Shown: positions 43,638 through 54,412, counted from the stretch's first letter. The stretch is 64,000 bases of DNA from Rhynchopus sp. YZ270_cl-10 (GCA_964035575.1 OZ037890.1:806001-870000), one strand, 5' to 3'. The notes: generated from the letters alone by a model not told the origin. A program made the numbers and translations.

Positions 43638-43945
43638 CACCCAATATTCAAAACAGAGATTCATTTTCTTTTTCTCCAACTCCAATTTGAGGGGGGGACA
43701 ACCCAACCCCTTTGCCTCCACATTACACATCTTCCACTTGAAACACTACCATCACATCGGCCACAGTATCACTAAAAAGACCTTCATAGGAAGTGAGGCT
43801 GTTGCACTAAAGCGTTGTACATCTCCGCAACAGAGCTCTCACAGTGCCTCTTGAGAGGTACTGTGGGGGTTAGGGTTTTATCTGGGAGAGCCGCTCTAGC
43901 TTTGTGTAGAGTTTCTCTTATTGGAGTTCAATTTATTGTGCTTTT

Positions 43946-46900
43946 ATGGCTAATGGTGGTGGAGAACCTGGGAATGAGGCCTTCGTGGAGGCAGCGTCGA
44001 TTCACCAAGGAGCGGGTTTTGAAAATGGGTGGAAGTCTGGCGCATGGTCGATCATGCAGTTGCAAAAGCATGTTTCAATTCCACGGATCTTCTTGACCAC
44101 AACACAGGCAGAGGAGGTTCCTGTGCAAGGGCCTGAGACACGTCCAGATCATTCCCTGAAGCATCTCCAGGCGCGTTGTGTTGAGGGTTATGTTCCGGTG
44201 GTTGCCTGTGGAGAGCCGGTGTTTCCGGAACAGCTTTCTTCTGCCCCGGCGGCGGCGGTGCGTTATGGGCAGGTGCTTACCCCGCAGGATTTGGTGGAAG
44301 GGAGGAAAGGGAAGGGGACAAGCGGGCGGGCGGATGAGGTGCTGGTGAGCGTTGCCTCAAGCGGGGCGTTGCTGGATGCGAGGAAGGATGAGAGTATTGC
44401 GGACTTTGCGTTTACCTTTGGTGCGGTGACTCCGGAGGGGAATATCAGCGCTAATACGGATGAGGTGAAGCAGGTTGAACTACAACCACAACCACAGCCA
44501 CAACCTCAACCTCAACCTCAACAGGACCAAATTGAACCCGAAAAGGAAGAAATTCCCAAAGAAGGGGCTCCCAAAGGCACATCATCGTTTTTCTGTGATG
44601 AAGAAGACTCTGACGCCTCCCTCCGTCGCGCTGCCTCCACGGTACACCAACTAGAACACAGCCAAAGCGTCGCTGCCGTGATAACCGCCACCCCACAGAC
44701 CCCTGCAGTAAAGACACGCATTATCACTACATTCAACACACCCCCGACGGCCGCGATGACGCCACCACCGGACCGAGTCTTACAATCTATCAGCATTTCG
44801 CAAAGGCAAAAGAAGCGGGAGCCTCCTCCTCCACCTCCTCCTCCACTTCCTCCTCCCGCTCCGGAGAAAATGGAGATGGGAAGCAATACGGTTTGGTCTT
44901 TTCCGTATGAAGCTTCTCGGAGGGGGCAGCGCGCTGCCGTGTGTTATTATCAGATAAACGGAACGAAGTTTGCGGTGCGAAATGAAGGGGCCGCGATATT
45001 GGATAGGCATGGAAGCAACAATGTCGAGACCCTGCAGGGCAGCTATCCAAAGGGGGTGAAGTTGCATTACGATGTAAAATGCGCTCGAAAAAAAAAGAGA
45101 GACATTGCGGACGCCGCGCAAAGCAGGACCGAAGCGCTTCTTCGTGAAGGCGTCACCCGACAAGAAGGAGGAGGCTACACCCTCATCTCCAACCCCACCC
45201 AACCCAACCAACACACACCCGACACCCCAGCACCTCCCCCGTCCCCTCTGTACGGAAGCACCCCCTTAAATCTGCATGCCTCAGAATGTCTTCAGGTTCT
45301 CCCACATTATTTGAAAAGCAGATCCGAGCCTTACGGGTTTGACGCACTTCAGGCAAAGCTTACGAAACGGCAGGATGAAGTGGAGCAGGAGGAGGAGGAG
45401 GAGGACAGCAGCAGCGATGCCAGTCGGTGTGGGGTTCCGTATCCTACTGTTGAAGGGGGGTTTTGTATGGGAAGGAATCTGAGGCATGTTGTCGAATTTC
45501 TTGCGCTTTCAAAACTATCCGAAGGAGCTCATACTGATCCACCCCCTTTCGATCCACACCGCTCCTTACCGGCAAAAGAGCTGCAACGAACGCCGATGTG
45601 GAGAAGGCTGCTTTCAGACGCCCAATACGCGGGGTGTGTCTCCACCACCATGTTGTCCGACTTTGTCTGTTCCATTCACCTCACGCACACTATCATCCCA
45701 GAGAGGGTTTCTCCGGTGGTGCCTCAACAGCAACCGCAACACTTTCCAAAGAAACAACCAAAACGGCTTTTCCCTCATCAGACTCACAGAAAAGAGGGGA
45801 TCATAGTAGGGGTACCTGAGGAGAAGGAGGAGGAGGTCACATCGTTTGCAGAATGGAGGTTTGAATTCGATGCTTCGCATACACGAGAAACCATTCCTAT
45901 TAAGGTAAAGACAAAATCCCTCACAGAGGTGGTCGTAGGAACAGAAGGGGCACCTGGACCGGAGATTCCTGAATATATCGTTCGTAGAGTGAACCTAATA
46001 CGAGAATGCTGCGATCGGGTGTTGCAGCAGCGTTATCTCATCCCGCGGAAGTCGAATAATGGAATGCAAGGAGGGGGTCTGCCCTCGCAGGCCCCACCAC
46101 CACCAAAGCAACCACCACGCACCCAGCCACCTCCAGTATATAAACGACCTGCAGAGGCGATGCCTCCGAACCACCTTTTTGCAAAAGAAAAGCTAATAAC
46201 GACAGGAGCGAGGGCGTTGTTTGGGAGGATGAAAGGATCTCATGAGTCTCGTGGGTCGGAGCTTTTGAATAGAAAATGGGGGAAGGTGAAGGCGGCGGAG
46301 GTAGGGGCGAGCCTGGCGAGTGCAGGGTCGGATATGCATCGAGCTTTGGAGAACACTCCGGTGACACGGCATCCTCGGTTGGTTGCGTGCGCGAAGTATT
46401 GGAAAAAGTTGATGACAAAGGCGGGGTACGCTTATGAAACGCACAATGGGGTGACGAAGGAGGCGTTTGTGGTGATGATGCGGTATTTGTATGATGTGTT
46501 GGTGCCTTCGGCAGAGTCGATGATGGCGGCGTCGTTTGCTTGTGAGGATTGGGAGCATGTGCTTGCATTGCATCGTAGAAGAATGGGAGATGTAGATTTG
46601 ATCACAACATCCGTCTTTTGCCAACATATCTGCACTGTAGCAGTCGCTTTCACGCATAGTATGCAAACTAAGGCGGAGCCGCAGAATATTGAAATATGCG
46701 TAACAGATGAACGTGGTATCCGCACCTTCTGCAAGCAAGAGCACACCCTGCTCATCCAAAGCGATAACCACCAGATCGAGCAGGCCCACTCCCTTCTCCT
46801 AATCCTCGGGGATAAGGTTGCGTTGCGGATGCGAAGAGAGTTCTTTTCTACGACCGCAAAGCAAAAGCAGGCAGCATCTCGGATTGCATCGCCTTCCTCT

Positions 46901-49234
46901 ACTCATGTGGCACCTTCCTTTGAAGTGCAGGATACACCACAAAACAACAAAAAAAATCGAATAGACAAAGTCATTGACATTCTCACTGGACCAGAGGCAG
47001 AGGTGCCAAAAATTGCACGACCGGACTTTGTGTTTGACGAAAAGCGTGCAGTCAGCGTGCTGATGCAGTACACCTACCCTCTGCTGGGGTCCATAGCACA
47101 GTACACAGATGGACTGTCGTGGGAGGAGGCGAGCAGGCCGCTTAACCACAGCCCCGTCTCGGTGCTACCTCGCTTCACGCCGAGCCTTGTACACATTACA
47201 CAAAAACGTCTTCGAAAAAAGCTTCGCATGGTTCTCACCGAATGGGAGCAACACCCGGACCGTCTCTCACCATCCTCAGTTCTCTGGGCAGACGCGCTCC
47301 GGGAACGTTACGCCCCACTCATCGACCCGCCACATGACGTGCCACACCCCCCCGAGCTGGAGGGGACGGATGGGGTGCGAACACCAAGCACCGTTGAGGC
47401 AAGCCCAACGGCGATCCGTGCTGCTGCTGTGACAGATGTGCGTATGACGCCTGCACGGGATGTCATGGTGACCGGCGAGATGTCTACTATGTTCTCAAAG
47501 CCGGTTACAGCGAAGCGGCAGACAGGAGGCAGTCAGAAGCACCCTAAACAGCTGCAGGCACCTCCCGGCGCGCTTCTAGGTGCTGCCTCAGACGCTGCGC
47601 TGCCAATTCTGCTTGCAGAGGCACCTTCCGAGCATCCTCAGCACGCAGAGCGGGTCCAGCAGGAGGACCTCTCCTGCGTGGTCTCCGAAGCGGACATCAC
47701 AGAGTTCGATGCACCCAGACCAGCTGCAGTGGCGTTCAGCGAATGCGCCTCACGCATCTTCGAATGCAGTGCTGTCTCTGCAACAGATCGAAGTCTTGCA
47801 ACAGCAGCAGTTCGAAAGGCGAAGGTGACACGCGAGCAGGCACACCGATATTATTGCGATCAACGTGCTGCATCCGTCCGAAAACGAACTGCAACTGAAA
47901 AACGCAAGGCAAGAGAGACCACCCAGCTTATGTGCGGGACCAGCAGCACGGAGGCGCCTGCGAGCGATGTCGAGAACGTTGCTACCTCGCTTTGCGCGAT
48001 TCTATTCAAACGCACGGAAGAGACACAACGGACACGACGGGTCGCGTGCCTGCTGCCTCTTACGCATACAGAGCACCGCCCTGCAAGCCGCGCCAGATCC
48101 AGATCACCACCGCCAGACGAAACAAACACTGCACTCCAGATCACAGCACTTCAATCAAATGATGCAAAGGCCGGAGACGCTGCCTCTACACCCACCCTCC
48201 CCATGACCAGCACCCCTACCACATCCAAGACAAAAACCGCTTCCCGCAGCGACCGCACCGTCGACGTGAGCGACGCCGCCCCCCCGAGGGACGGCACACC
48301 ACAGCCGTCCCCATTCCCCCAGCGGGCCCCCATTGCGAGGAAGCTCTGTGGGGTCGACGCTCTCAGCTTCACCACCGAAGCTACACAGAACGCAACGCAC
48401 AGCCTGGGTATGAGCAATGTCGATGGCACACAAAGCGTCTTCTCTGCAAGCTCCCTTCGCGCAAAATACTACGAAAACACCCATGCTAGCACACGGCATT
48501 TAAACGAAAACAGTCGATTTGCGGCCAGCACACCTCGCATGACCCTCGATAACGGCACAAAATCAGGTCTCTCTGACCACGAATGCGCATCAACAGCATA
48601 CCAACCCTCTGCCATGCTGCCTACTCCACTGAAACAACGGAATTTTCACAGTGGCGTGGTCATCCCTTCTTGCACCCCTATTTCGTCACACACACGCCAC
48701 CTCGGCACGCCGGAATTCCCTCAGCACTCCCCTATGTCAACAGAATCGCAGCTATCAGGCCTCCGCATTGCGTCCCCCAAAGCACAGTCCTTACACCCCT
48801 CCTCAGACCGACCCGTTTCCACCATACCCGGATCGACACCTTTCTGGGCAAAGGGAACGCTTGGAGGCGATGCCAATGCGCAGACTACAGGAGGACCTAT
48901 GGGGCTCAAGGCAAAAAGGAGCAAGCGTCTTGCTCATATGGTGACATCGGATCAGAGGCTGTTGGAGAAGGTGATAGATACGAGAAAAGTGGTGGTGCGT
49001 GGGGACGGGGCACAGGCAATGCAAAAGGTGAGGCAGCCCTATTCAAAGCGGAAGGACAACTCAGAGCGAATCGAGGCCTCGATGCAGGCAAGAAAAGCCG
49101 CCATCCAAGAATCGCTCAATACAGCAATATACGGGAACATCAGCGTCTCCCACGCGGAGCGTGCAGTCGCAGCGCGTGCCGGGTTTGTCCACAGACTGCG
49201 TGGTGCGGAGACCGCCTTTGCAGTGATAGCGTAA
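43946..49234 (+). CDS. Large unknown protein, 1,762 residues
   Basis: One uninterrupted exon, starting MANGGGEPGNEAFVEAAS. I do not recognise the family. Visible features are a Gln-Pro repeat (QPQPQPQPQPQPQ, near residue 180), a polyproline stretch near 290, and a small folded-looking segment VCYYQINGTKFAVRNEGAA near 335. A helical central region around 810-960 contains RHPRLVACAKYWKKLMTKAG and WEHVLALHRRRMGD. The C-terminal 700 residues are Ser/Thr/Pro-rich, ending with a basic helix KLRGAET-like region (FVHRLRGAETAFAVIA). There is no signal peptide or membrane segment. It could be a cytoskeletal or scaffold protein, but that is a guess. The long frame in GC-balanced codons makes it a sure gene. 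Confidence 0.75.
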   Translation: MANGGGEPGNEAFVEAASIHQGAGFENGWKSGAWSIMQLQKHVSIPRIFLTTTQAEEVPVQGPETRPDHSLKHLQARCVEGYVPVVACGEPVFPEQLSSAPAAAVRYGQVLTPQDLVEGRKGKGTSGRADEVLVSVASSGALLDARKDESIADFAFTFGAVTPEGNISANTDEVKQVELQPQPQPQPQPQPQQDQIEPEKEEIPKEGAPKGTSSFFCDEEDSDASLRRAASTVHQLEHSQSVAAVITATPQTPAVKTRIITTFNTPPTAAMTPPPDRVLQSISISQRQKKREPPPPPPPPLPPPAPEKMEMGSNTVWSFPYEASRRGQRAAVCYYQINGTKFAVRNEGAAILDRHGSNNVETLQGSYPKGVKLHYDVKCARKKKRDIADAAQSRTEALLREGVTRQEGGGYTLISNPTQPNQHTPDTPAPPPSPLYGSTPLNLHASECLQVLPHYLKSRSEPYGFDALQAKLTKRQDEVEQEEEEEDSSSDASRCGVPYPTVEGGFCMGRNLRHVVEFLALSKLSEGAHTDPPPFDPHRSLPAKELQRTPMWRRLLSDAQYAGCVSTTMLSDFVCSIHLTHTIIPERVSPVVPQQQPQHFPKKQPKRLFPHQTHRKEGIIVGVPEEKEEEVTSFAEWRFEFDASHTRETIPIKVKTKSLTEVVVGTEGAPGPEIPEYIVRRVNLIRECCDRVLQQRYLIPRKSNNGMQGGGLPSQAPPPPKQPPRTQPPPVYKRPAEAMPPNHLFAKEKLITTGARALFGRMKGSHESRGSELLNRKWGKVKAAEVGASLASAGSDMHRALENTPVTRHPRLVACAKYWKKLMTKAGYAYETHNGVTKEAFVVMMRYLYDVLVPSAESMMAASFACEDWEHVLALHRRRMGDVDLITTSVFCQHICTVAVAFTHSMQTKAEPQNIEICVTDERGIRTFCKQEHTLLIQSDNHQIEQAHSLLLILGDKVALRMRREFFSTTAKQKQAASRIASPSSTHVAPSFEVQDTPQNNKKNRIDKVIDILTGPEAEVPKIARPDFVFDEKRAVSVLMQYTYPLLGSIAQYTDGLSWEEASRPLNHSPVSVLPRFTPSLVHITQKRLRKKLRMVLTEWEQHPDRLSPSSVLWADALRERYAPLIDPPHDVPHPPELEGTDGVRTPSTVEASPTAIRAAAVTDVRMTPARDVMVTGEMSTMFSKPVTAKRQTGGSQKHPKQLQAPPGALLGAASDAALPILLAEAPSEHPQHAERVQQEDLSCVVSEADITEFDAPRPAAVAFSECASRIFECSAVSATDRSLATAAVRKAKVTREQAHRYYCDQRAASVRKRTATEKRKARETTQLMCGTSSTEAPASDVENVATSLCAILFKRTEETQRTRRVACLLPLTHTEHRPASRARSRSPPPDETNTALQITALQSNDAKAGDAASTPTLPMTSTPTTSKTKTASRSDRTVDVSDAAPPRDGTPQPSPFPQRAPIARKLCGVDALSFTTEATQNATHSLGMSNVDGTQSVFSASSLRAKYYENTHASTRHLNENSRFAASTPRMTLDNGTKSGLSDHECASTAYQPSAMLPTPLKQRNFHSGVVIPSCTPISSHTRHLGTPEFPQHSPMSTESQLSGLRIASPKAQSLHPSSDRPVSTIPGSTPFWAKGTLGGDANAQTTGGPMGLKAKRSKRLAHMVTSDQRLLEKVIDTRKVVVRGDGAQAMQKVRQPYSKRKDNSERIEASMQARKAAIQESLNTAIYGNISVSHAERAVAARAGFVHRLRGAETAFAVIA

Positions 49235-49499
49235 ATTTTATCCGCATTTTCAGGTGGTTATCTTTCAATTCTCTTTGTGTAAGTTACCTTACATAAAGAG
49301 AAATACCCCTCTATTCCTTTCAAACCGACGCGCTTTTCAGGGCCACGCTTAGAAAATAAACGACATTTTTGTTTTTGTTTTGTTTCTCAAAATCTCCGGG
49401 ACTCCAACTACCCCCCCTCCCATAAAAATGCATTGCACATTCAAAAATTATATTTCATTTAAACTTTTCAGACAAATACACAAAAAAACGATTGATGGA

Positions 49500-52400
49500 A
49501 TGAACAGCGGTGACAAAGACATCCCGATGGCGTCATGGCCTGAGGGGAGGGGTAGTGGTGCGGTGCAGGAACAGGACTTGCCACAACGCTTGAAGGAGTG
49601 GCGGGAAGAAATGCCGTTGTATGGCTGCAGCCAACACCGTGCGTCACGCGCCTGTATGGTTCCTGTTGTGGCTGCGCTGATCTTGCTGACGTACGTGACG
49701 TTTGTGATTCTGAACCGCAACCACTCTGCGGGAAGCATTGTCCTCATTCTCATCTTCCACATCTTTCTTGCCCTTCTCGTTGCTTCGTACGTTCAGATCG
49801 TTGCGATGAACCCAGGAGAGGTGCCTATGTTCTGGCACGACGTCATCTCCGAAAGCGCACCCAACTCCCACGCGCTCTGCAGGAAATGCAACCGATACAA
49901 ACCGCCCCGCTCGCACTACGACTCAGTCACCCAGCGGCTGGTCCTCAACATGGACCACTTCTGCCCATGGGTTGCAAATACGGTAGGGTTTTACAACAGA
50001 AAGTTCTTTGTGTTATTCACAATATACACAACGATTACAAGCTTCTTCGTGGTAATCTGTTTTGTGACGATTTATCGGGATCAGGTGTTTCCGTTTTTTG
50101 TGTCGTCGGAGGAGGAGGTGGAGGTGGGGACGGTGTCTCCTGTGGGGACGCTTGCGCCTGGGTCGGAGGGGGGTAGTGGTGGTGGCGGTGATGGCGATGG
50201 TCAAAGCACCGCGGAAAAGATTCTCTTCCGTGCAGTCTTCGTGATCAACTGCCTCTTCGGGTTGATGCTCTTTTTCTTCAGCTTCTGTCACATAAATATG
50301 GCACTCTCAAACGAGACCACCATCGAAAACTCCTCCGTCACACAGAAATATGATCTAGGGAAACGGGCGAATTGGGAGCAGGTATGTCAATATTTTGGAA
50401 GAAAAAACAAAAAGGTCCCCCGTTGAGAGATTGGTTATTTTTCCTAGGCTAGGTTTTTGTGATTTTGCTAGCTTTTTTCTGTCTTTAAATTACCTTTTTG
50501 CGACTTTCAAAAAATGGAGTCACCAATGAGAAACAAGTAATTGCTATCGGAAAAAAAACGGGGTGTGATGTGGAACTCCATCCTGTAGAAATAATCTACA
50601 ACACGCCCAGCATTCTGCTCTTCTGCAGGTATTCTAACGCTCTTCGTACGCTGCCAGACCCACTGGGACGCCAGCATCTGAAACGTTCAAGAAGGGGGGC
50701 TGTCCTCTTCTTCCAGCACCATCTGCTCGATAGCGTTGTTGGACGCCCGCTCGGCAGGCTCGGCGTGTTCCAGCTCGTTTTTGTCCACAGGCTCCCCACA
50801 TTGTCGTCGTCGTTGGAGCAGTGCGGAAGGAACACAGAATGCACAGACTACAACACATCGATCACACCAGGCGCATCAGCACCTCCAGCAAATCGCCAGG
50901 ATGCTACGGTGGTTTCGAAAATCGCGCAGAGTTTTCCACAGCACACCCCGCTTTTTTCTTAGCAATTACTTGTCCTTGTTGTTATTGTTGTTTTCAACCA
51001 CCTTCCTTCAACCCTTGTAGGATCAGTTGTTATTTTTTTCGCGAAAACATGAAATTACACATTTCAAGAGAACAAATTAAAAAGGGTCCTTATTTGCATT
51101 TTTGGGCTCCGCCCGTGCAGTGGTGGGGTCAATCTCGAAAATTGGACAATTTTTTGACCACTTAAATTTTGAGAAATATGAGTCCGGTTGCTTATGCGTG
51201 GGGCCCATTTTCGGCTAAAATTTTCCTCAAAATCTGGTTTTGTAAAATTGACCCTTTACTCCCCCCCCACATCGATTTCAATACTATACCTTACTTCACC
51301 TACGGTTGCCCTTACAGGGGGGTGAAGGAAGGTAAGTTGAAAAGGGTCCTTATTTGCATTTTTGGGCTCCGCCCGTGCAGTGGTGGGGTCAATCTCGAAA
51401 ATTGGACAATTTTTTGACCACTTAAATTTTGAGAAATATGAGTCCGGTTGCTTATGCGTGGGGCCCATTTTCGGCTAAAATTTTCCTCAAAATCTGGTTT
51501 TGTAAAATTGACCCTTTACTCCCCCCCCACATCGATTTCAATACTATACCTTACTTCACCTACGGTTGCCCTTACAGGGGGGTGAAGGAAGGTAAGTTGA
51601 AAAAAGGGTCCTTATTTGCATTTTTGGGCTCCGCCCGTGCAGTGGTGGGGTCAATCTCGAAAATTGGACAATTTTTTGACCACTTAAATTTTGAGAAATA
51701 TGAGTCCGGTTGCTTATGCGTGGGGCCCATTTTCGGCTAAAATTTTCCTCAAAATCTGGTTTTGTAAAATTGACCCTTTACTCCCCCCCCACATCGATTT
51801 CAATACTATACCTTACTTCACCTACGGTTGCCCTTACAGGGGGGTGAAGGAAGGTAAGTTGAAAAGGGTCCTTATTTGCATTTTTGGGCTCCGCCCGTGC
51901 AGTGGTGGGGTCAATCTCGAAAATTGGACAATTTTTTGACCACTTAAATTTTGAGAAATATGAGTCCGGTTGCTTATGCGTGGGGCCCATTTTCGGCTAA
52001 AATTTTCCTCAAAATCTGGTTTTGTAAAATTGACCCTTTACTCCCCCCCCACATCGATTTCAATACTATACCTTACTTCACCTACGGTTGCCCTTACAGG
52101 GGGGTGAAGGAAGGTAAGTTGAAAAGGGTCCTTATTTGCATTTTTGGGCTCCGCCCGTGCAGTGGTGGGGTCAATCTCGAAAATTGGACAATTTTTTGAC
52201 CACTTAAATTTTGAGAAATATGAGTCCGGTTGCTTATGCGTGGGGCCCATTTTCGGCTAAAATTTTCCTCAAAATCTGGTTTTGTAAAATTGACCCTTTA
52301 CTCCCCCCCACATCGATTTCAATACTATACCTTACTTCACCTACGGTTGCCCTTACAGGGGGGTGAAGGAAGGTAAGTTGAAAAAAGTTTGGACAGTGGA

Positions 52401-52583
52401 GATTGCACAACTGTGGCAACACAACCGAGGCAACTACACTACTCCAACAATTTATCAAAACAACAAAAAAACGAACAGGTGTTTGGAAAAAATCCCTTGT
52501 ATTGGTTCCTCCCGTTGTGGGGTGATGGGCCGGATGGGAACGGGATACATTGGCCGGTTTCGCAGGAGAACTTCGAGGTGTAG
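49500..52583 (+). CDS. DHHC-family acyltransferase with DHFC motif, two exons
   Basis: Exons 49500-50381 and 52479-52583 encode 328 residues. The 2,097-base intron starts GTATGT and ends GAACAG, phase 0. Exon 2 (VFGKNPLYWFLPLWGDG, then GNGIHWP) is the expected family C-terminus, proving the long join. Four membrane segments lie near 54-72, 78-103, 168-192 and 243-268. The NPGEVP motif and the ETTIEN motif of palmitoyltransferases are kept. The cysteine-rich domain reads CRKCNRYKPPRSHYDS then NMDHFCPWVANTVG. So DHHC is DHFC, and most zinc-binding cysteines after PPRSH are gone. The attacking Cys (about 155) remains. DHYC variants are active in yeast, so activity is possible. Confidence 0.88.
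50498..50965. other. GC-rich, codon-like insert within the DHHC intron
   Basis: Composition differs from the A/T-rich rest of the intron. On the minus strand one frame reads PVDKNELEHAEPAERASNNA then IEQMVLEEEDSPPS and stop; plus-strand frames are also open. It could be a nested gene exon or a gene remnant. I do not recognise it. Confidence 0.3.
51079..52384 (+). repeat. Tandem array, five copies of a 260-bp unit
   Basis: Units start AAAGGGTCCTTATTTGCATT near 51079, 51340, 51602, 51863 and 52123. They differ by only a few bases, mainly in a C run and an A run. Each unit ends with a strong 3' splice-like signal (TGCCCTTACAG), 14 bases (GGGGGTGAAGGAAG) and a strong 5' splice-like signal (GTAAGT). 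The whole array lies inside the DHHC gene's intron. Confidence 0.93.
52394..52458 (+). repeat. R1 copy at the 3' end of the DHHC intron
   Basis: Identical to the copy at 3406. It ends 20 bases before the intron's AG, so the branch point may lie within it. Confidence 0.85.
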
Positions 52584-52932
52584 GGGAGGGGACGAACAGC
52601 TTCTGGGGAGGTTTTAATTGCTCTATGGGGGGTGGAGTTTGCAGGGTGTGGGGGAAAGGGGGTGCGGGAAGGGGGAGACGAGACAGCCCTACGGCTTGTA
52701 CAGTGTGTTCTCTGGTCCTGCTTAGAGATATGGCGATTTTTTTTCGAAATTGCGAAACGTACAGAAACACCTTCAGTTTCAAGTCAAAAAAAATAATAAT
52801 GGTGACGCTTTTGTTTTCGCAAACACAAAAAGTATGTGGAAGTGGAAATAGCGACGTTATTTTCAGCGGGGGATGGGTTTTTTTTTCTTTTGTCACTATC
52901 AGAAACAAACAATCCACATAAAGTAAAAAAAG

Positions 52933-53001
52933 TTTGGGTACATTTAGTGCACCCTATTATACCATCTATTCAGTGGAATAGTTAGTGTATGAAACAATTC
53001 T
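52933..53001 (+). repeat. Dispersed repeat, uninterrupted copy (hAT empty site)
   Basis: GGTACATTTAGTGCACCCTA, TTATACCATCTATTCAGTGG, AATAGTTAGTGTATGAAACA. This is the undisturbed form of the sequence into which the hAT copy at 7116 inserted. Confidence 0.85.
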
Positions 53002-53217
53002 TTTGTTCACATGCTTTCTTTTCTTTTCGTTTAGAAAAGAAAGGTGATGAAATACTTTTGCTCACCCTAACTTCGTCTTGCCTTTTGCGGGCTACTCTTC
53101 CTTCTAAGAACACCAGCTGTGTTCAGAAACCATACAAATAAAGAAAAGAAATGTCAACATTAAATGTTCTCTTTGTGAAGGGTTGATTCATCTTCAGGGG
53201 GGGTGTTTTTGTTTCAG

Positions 53218-53315
53218 TGCCTTTCAGTCGCCCAGAGGCGTTTGCACCATTCAACTTCACTTTGTTTTTGCAGGTACTGTCATGAGAGGGCTTTTTGTAT
53301 TTCAAGTCAACTTTG
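53218..53315 (+). repeat. Repeat B followed directly by repeat D
   Basis: GTGCCTTTCAGTCGCCCAGA with GGCGTTTGCACCATTCAACT (to 53270), then GGTACTGTCATGAGAGGGCT and TTTTGTATTTCAAGTCAACT. The abutting order suggests that the two families are parts of one larger unit. Confidence 0.65.
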
Positions 53316-53910
53316 TTTTGCGTTCAAATGAAAAAAGAATCATAAAAATATCGAAGTTATCATTGAATCAAATGACAACTATTTTTTTTGTCTGTGTGCA
53401 TCCCCTTTTTACATCGGTTGTTGAAGATACTGCGCATTGAAGCATAGGAGACCGTACATCGGTAGATGGTGTCAACACAACCACACTCAGGCGGCACAAC
53501 ACAAGAAACGAAACCCCAAACCTTCCAATTTGAACGTCTTATAGTTACCTCCTCCCCTAGACATACTTGAACCCCCTATAGGGTTAAATTTGTCACAAAT
53601 ACTACCAGGTATTGTGAGCAATCATCTCAATACACCCCGCCACTACACCCGGTCACCTAGGGGTTACCAATGCAACGAAGCCGAATCGGCCTCGCTGAGG
53701 CCTGATACAGGTGTGGCTGGGTCTTGATTTTAATTATTGGTGTGATTCAAGACACGACTCAGATAGATTTCCCATACCTATTTTCAGGCATTTCAAAGGG
53801 GAGCGGGTAGGGGTTTTTTTTCTGTACCTATTGAAACAACTGTGTTGTTTTTGAGAGGTCGAAGGTAACGAACCTCGTCTGGCTCCATAAAAAAAACACA
53901 CACACACACC

Positions 53911-54032
53911 TGGTGCTTTCGGAAGTCGGTCAACGACCTGTCAGCGACCTGTCACGACCTGTCAATATCAGGGGGGGTGTGTATAAAGTCCCTGTGTCAG
54001 TGACCTGTCAATATCGACCTCCCGGAGCACCA
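53911..54032. mobile_element. Small MITE with ACCTGTCA words
   Basis: GGTGCTTTCGGAAGTCGG at the left is matched by inverted CGACCTCCCGGAGCACC at the right, with insertions. CGACCTGTCA occurs several times inside. Target duplication is not clear. Confidence 0.5.
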
Positions 54033-54170
54033 ACACACCTTTTCCTTTTCTAGCTTCCAAAAAAAAAAAACCAAATCTACGTTTTGCTACCTCTTCTTTC
54101 TTCTCCCTGCCCCCCTCTCCCTCTCCCCGCCCCTAATTTTTCAAATATAAAGGGTCATGTATTTTCTTAT

Positions 54171-54208
54171 AAGGTGAACCAAGCGGTGTGCGGTTGTAGG
54201 TTTCATCT
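54171..54208 (+). repeat. Short hairpin repeat
   Basis: AAGGTGAACCAAGCGGTGTG then CGGTTGTAGGTTTCATCT. A second, weaker copy is at 54510-54540 (AAGGTGATCCTACAGTGAGT). Confidence 0.55.
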
Positions 54209-54282
54209 AGCGTTTTGAGTCGTCTGCGGGGGATGTACGCCTCTTCAGCACCTCTGCTATGGGTGCACGGTGACCATGTGAC

Positions 54283-54412
54283 CCGGGTTTGTGATGGGCT
54301 GTATTGTGATGATTGCCCATCACAATATAATATACACATCACAATACAGCTGTATTGTGTATTCTGTGTTGCAATGGGCAGTTATCACAATACAGCCCAT
54401 CACGAACCTGGG
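54283..54412. mobile_element. Palindromic MITE of TGTATTGTGA words
   Basis: GTGATGGGCTGTATTGTGAT near the left end is inverted as ATCACAATACAGCCCATCAC at the right. CCGGGTTT and GAACCTGGG extend the pairing. Further inverted TTGTGAT words fill the centre. It can fold almost completely. Confidence 0.7.

Noticed and set aside
43239-43775. Pro/Leu/Ser-rich frame
   Set aside because: It is a translation of the pyrimidine minisatellite.
50628-50700. Exon 2 of the DHHC gene directly after TCTGCAG at 50628
   Set aside because: In phase it stops after two codons; the exon at 52479 gives the expected family C-terminus.
51079-52384. Direct repeats resembling a CRISPR array
   Set aside because: Units are 260 bp, tandem and without unique spacers, in a eukaryotic intron.
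53640-53790. Structured, balanced-composition stretch as a possible snRNA
   Set aside because: I found no U1, U2, U4, U5 or U6 core words; only local hairpins.
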